Assembly: GCA_007922225.1 (NCBI GenBank)
Contig: ML679995.1
Span: forward strand, 424,998-488,997
Direction: 5' to 3'
Source: Emydura subglobosa
Taxonomy: Eukaryota > Chordata > Testudines > Chelidae
Length of the DNA: 64,000 bases
Shown here: positions 63,201-64,000 of the stretch, in pieces
How the letters are laid out: the number at the start of each line of letters is the position of its first letter
Position numbering within the stretch: the first letter of the stretch is position 1
Made by a program: the position numbers and the translations under genes
Notes under the pieces: generated by a model
Database searches by the model: none
What the model was told of the DNA's origin: nothing
Seen by the model: only the letters and a program-made list of their open reading frames with translations

Positions 63201-64000
63201 GATGCTAGGGCAGTGCTGTTACTCAGAGCAATCGATTCCCTGTCACTGGAATCCTTTCTGTTGTCTCTCACCCTCCCGGGTTCCTCCAGCCCCTTTATCA
63301 AGAAACCAGCAGATTCCACCAACATTAATTACTCTGAAAAAACGTCCCCTCCCCCTTCTCCTCTCTCCCAGCAAGGACAAGGAAGGGGGAGAGGAGACCA
63401 GGAGGAAACAATGACTGCTACCAAATATGGAATTAAAAGGCAGCGATGAAACCACAGCCCAAGCATTTAAACATCCCAGGGAAACAGCCTGCTGGACAGG
63501 CAGCTCAGCTCACCGGGCAGCTGCAGGGCTGCTGAGCTAGGCGCCATGGCAGGGGACAGACAGGAGTCGCACAGCAGAAACGGAGACAACAATTCCCTCC
63601 CACTACGTGTCCCACCCAGACACCCCCTGGATTGGGGGAGGGTTCCTGGGCTCTGCAGGGGGCACTCTGCTCCCCACACACAGGCAGTGATGGTCTTGTT
63701 CTTTAGAAGGATCCCTCACTCCCCCAACTGTCCATCAGTCTCTGAAAAAGGCCATGAGAGCAGTCAGTGCGGCGCACAGGCCGCGGGTGCAAGACAGCTG
63801 ACAGCCCTTCCTCCCTGTGTCTGCAGCACAGGCACCAGCACTGCATTTCCCCTTTTCTGGGTTACATCCGCATTCTGCCCAGGGTGACAGCACTCTGGCC
63901 AGACCCCCCACTTCAGCCCACAAGCGTGACAGACGCGCCCTCGTCAATGGGGAAGAACTGGAGTTCTGTGCCCTGCCCCAGTGCCCTCTCCTCTGGGCAC
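60201..64000. other. Unassigned right end of window
   Basis: The sequence becomes GC-richer from about 61.2 kb. The longest open frame (61655-62584 plus, 309 codons) has the amino-acid bias of random GC-rich DNA and no recognisable domain. I cannot identify the TLN1 non-coding first exon or a neighbouring gene here. Confidence 0.35.

Overview
The window is nuclear DNA from a vertebrate, most likely a non-avian sauropsid and probably a turtle. The main evidence is the density of CR1 LINEs with ATTCTATGA-type 3' ends, two DIRS-type retrotransposons, palindromic MITE-like elements, and a talin-1 gene whose residue numbering matches mammalian talin-1. The species cannot be fixed from the sequence alone, and a crocodilian remains possible.

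The only host gene I can support is TLN1 (talin-1), on the minus strand. Seventeen coding exons run from the ATG at 35099 down to 250, with phases that join into one unbroken frame of 721 residues. They encode the FERM head (F0, F1, F2, F3), the linker with its calpain site, rod bundle R1 and the first half of R2. The remaining rod lies beyond the left edge. The first coding exon carries 34 nt of 5' UTR behind a splice acceptor at 35133/35134, so at least one non-coding exon and the promoter lie further right. I could not locate them.

The layout from left to right is as follows. 1-10.6 kb: compact TLN1 exons, with a CR1-rich intron at 4.9-8.2 kb. 10.67-16.4 kb: a DIRS element that fills about 92% of one TLN1 intron. 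16.9-18.8 kb: FERM F0-F2 exons. 18.8-35.0 kb: the 16-kb intron after the first coding exon, a stack of CR1 copies with a second DIRS element nested inside one of them, a long hAT-like fold-back element and a CR1 ORF1 piece. 35.1-64 kb: TLN1 5' flank or intron 1, containing a GC-rich minisatellite, LTR-like pieces, palindromic MITEs, a three-level nest (hAT-like in CR1 in CR1), the best-preserved CR1 of the window (53.4-55.4 kb, reverse transcriptase open but for one frameshift), and mostly unassigned sequence towards the right end.

The least expected observations are these. The tip of the first DIRS element lies only 23 bp from a TLN1 splice acceptor, so the predicted branch point falls inside the element. 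Both DIRS copies have the full inverted-terminal-repeat plus internal-complementary-region structure. Two separate CR1 copies share the same one-base frameshift. A pair of ZNF143-like motifs is arranged as a 26-bp inverted repeat at 41.1-41.2 kb. No RNA gene, CRISPR array or bacterial feature was seen.
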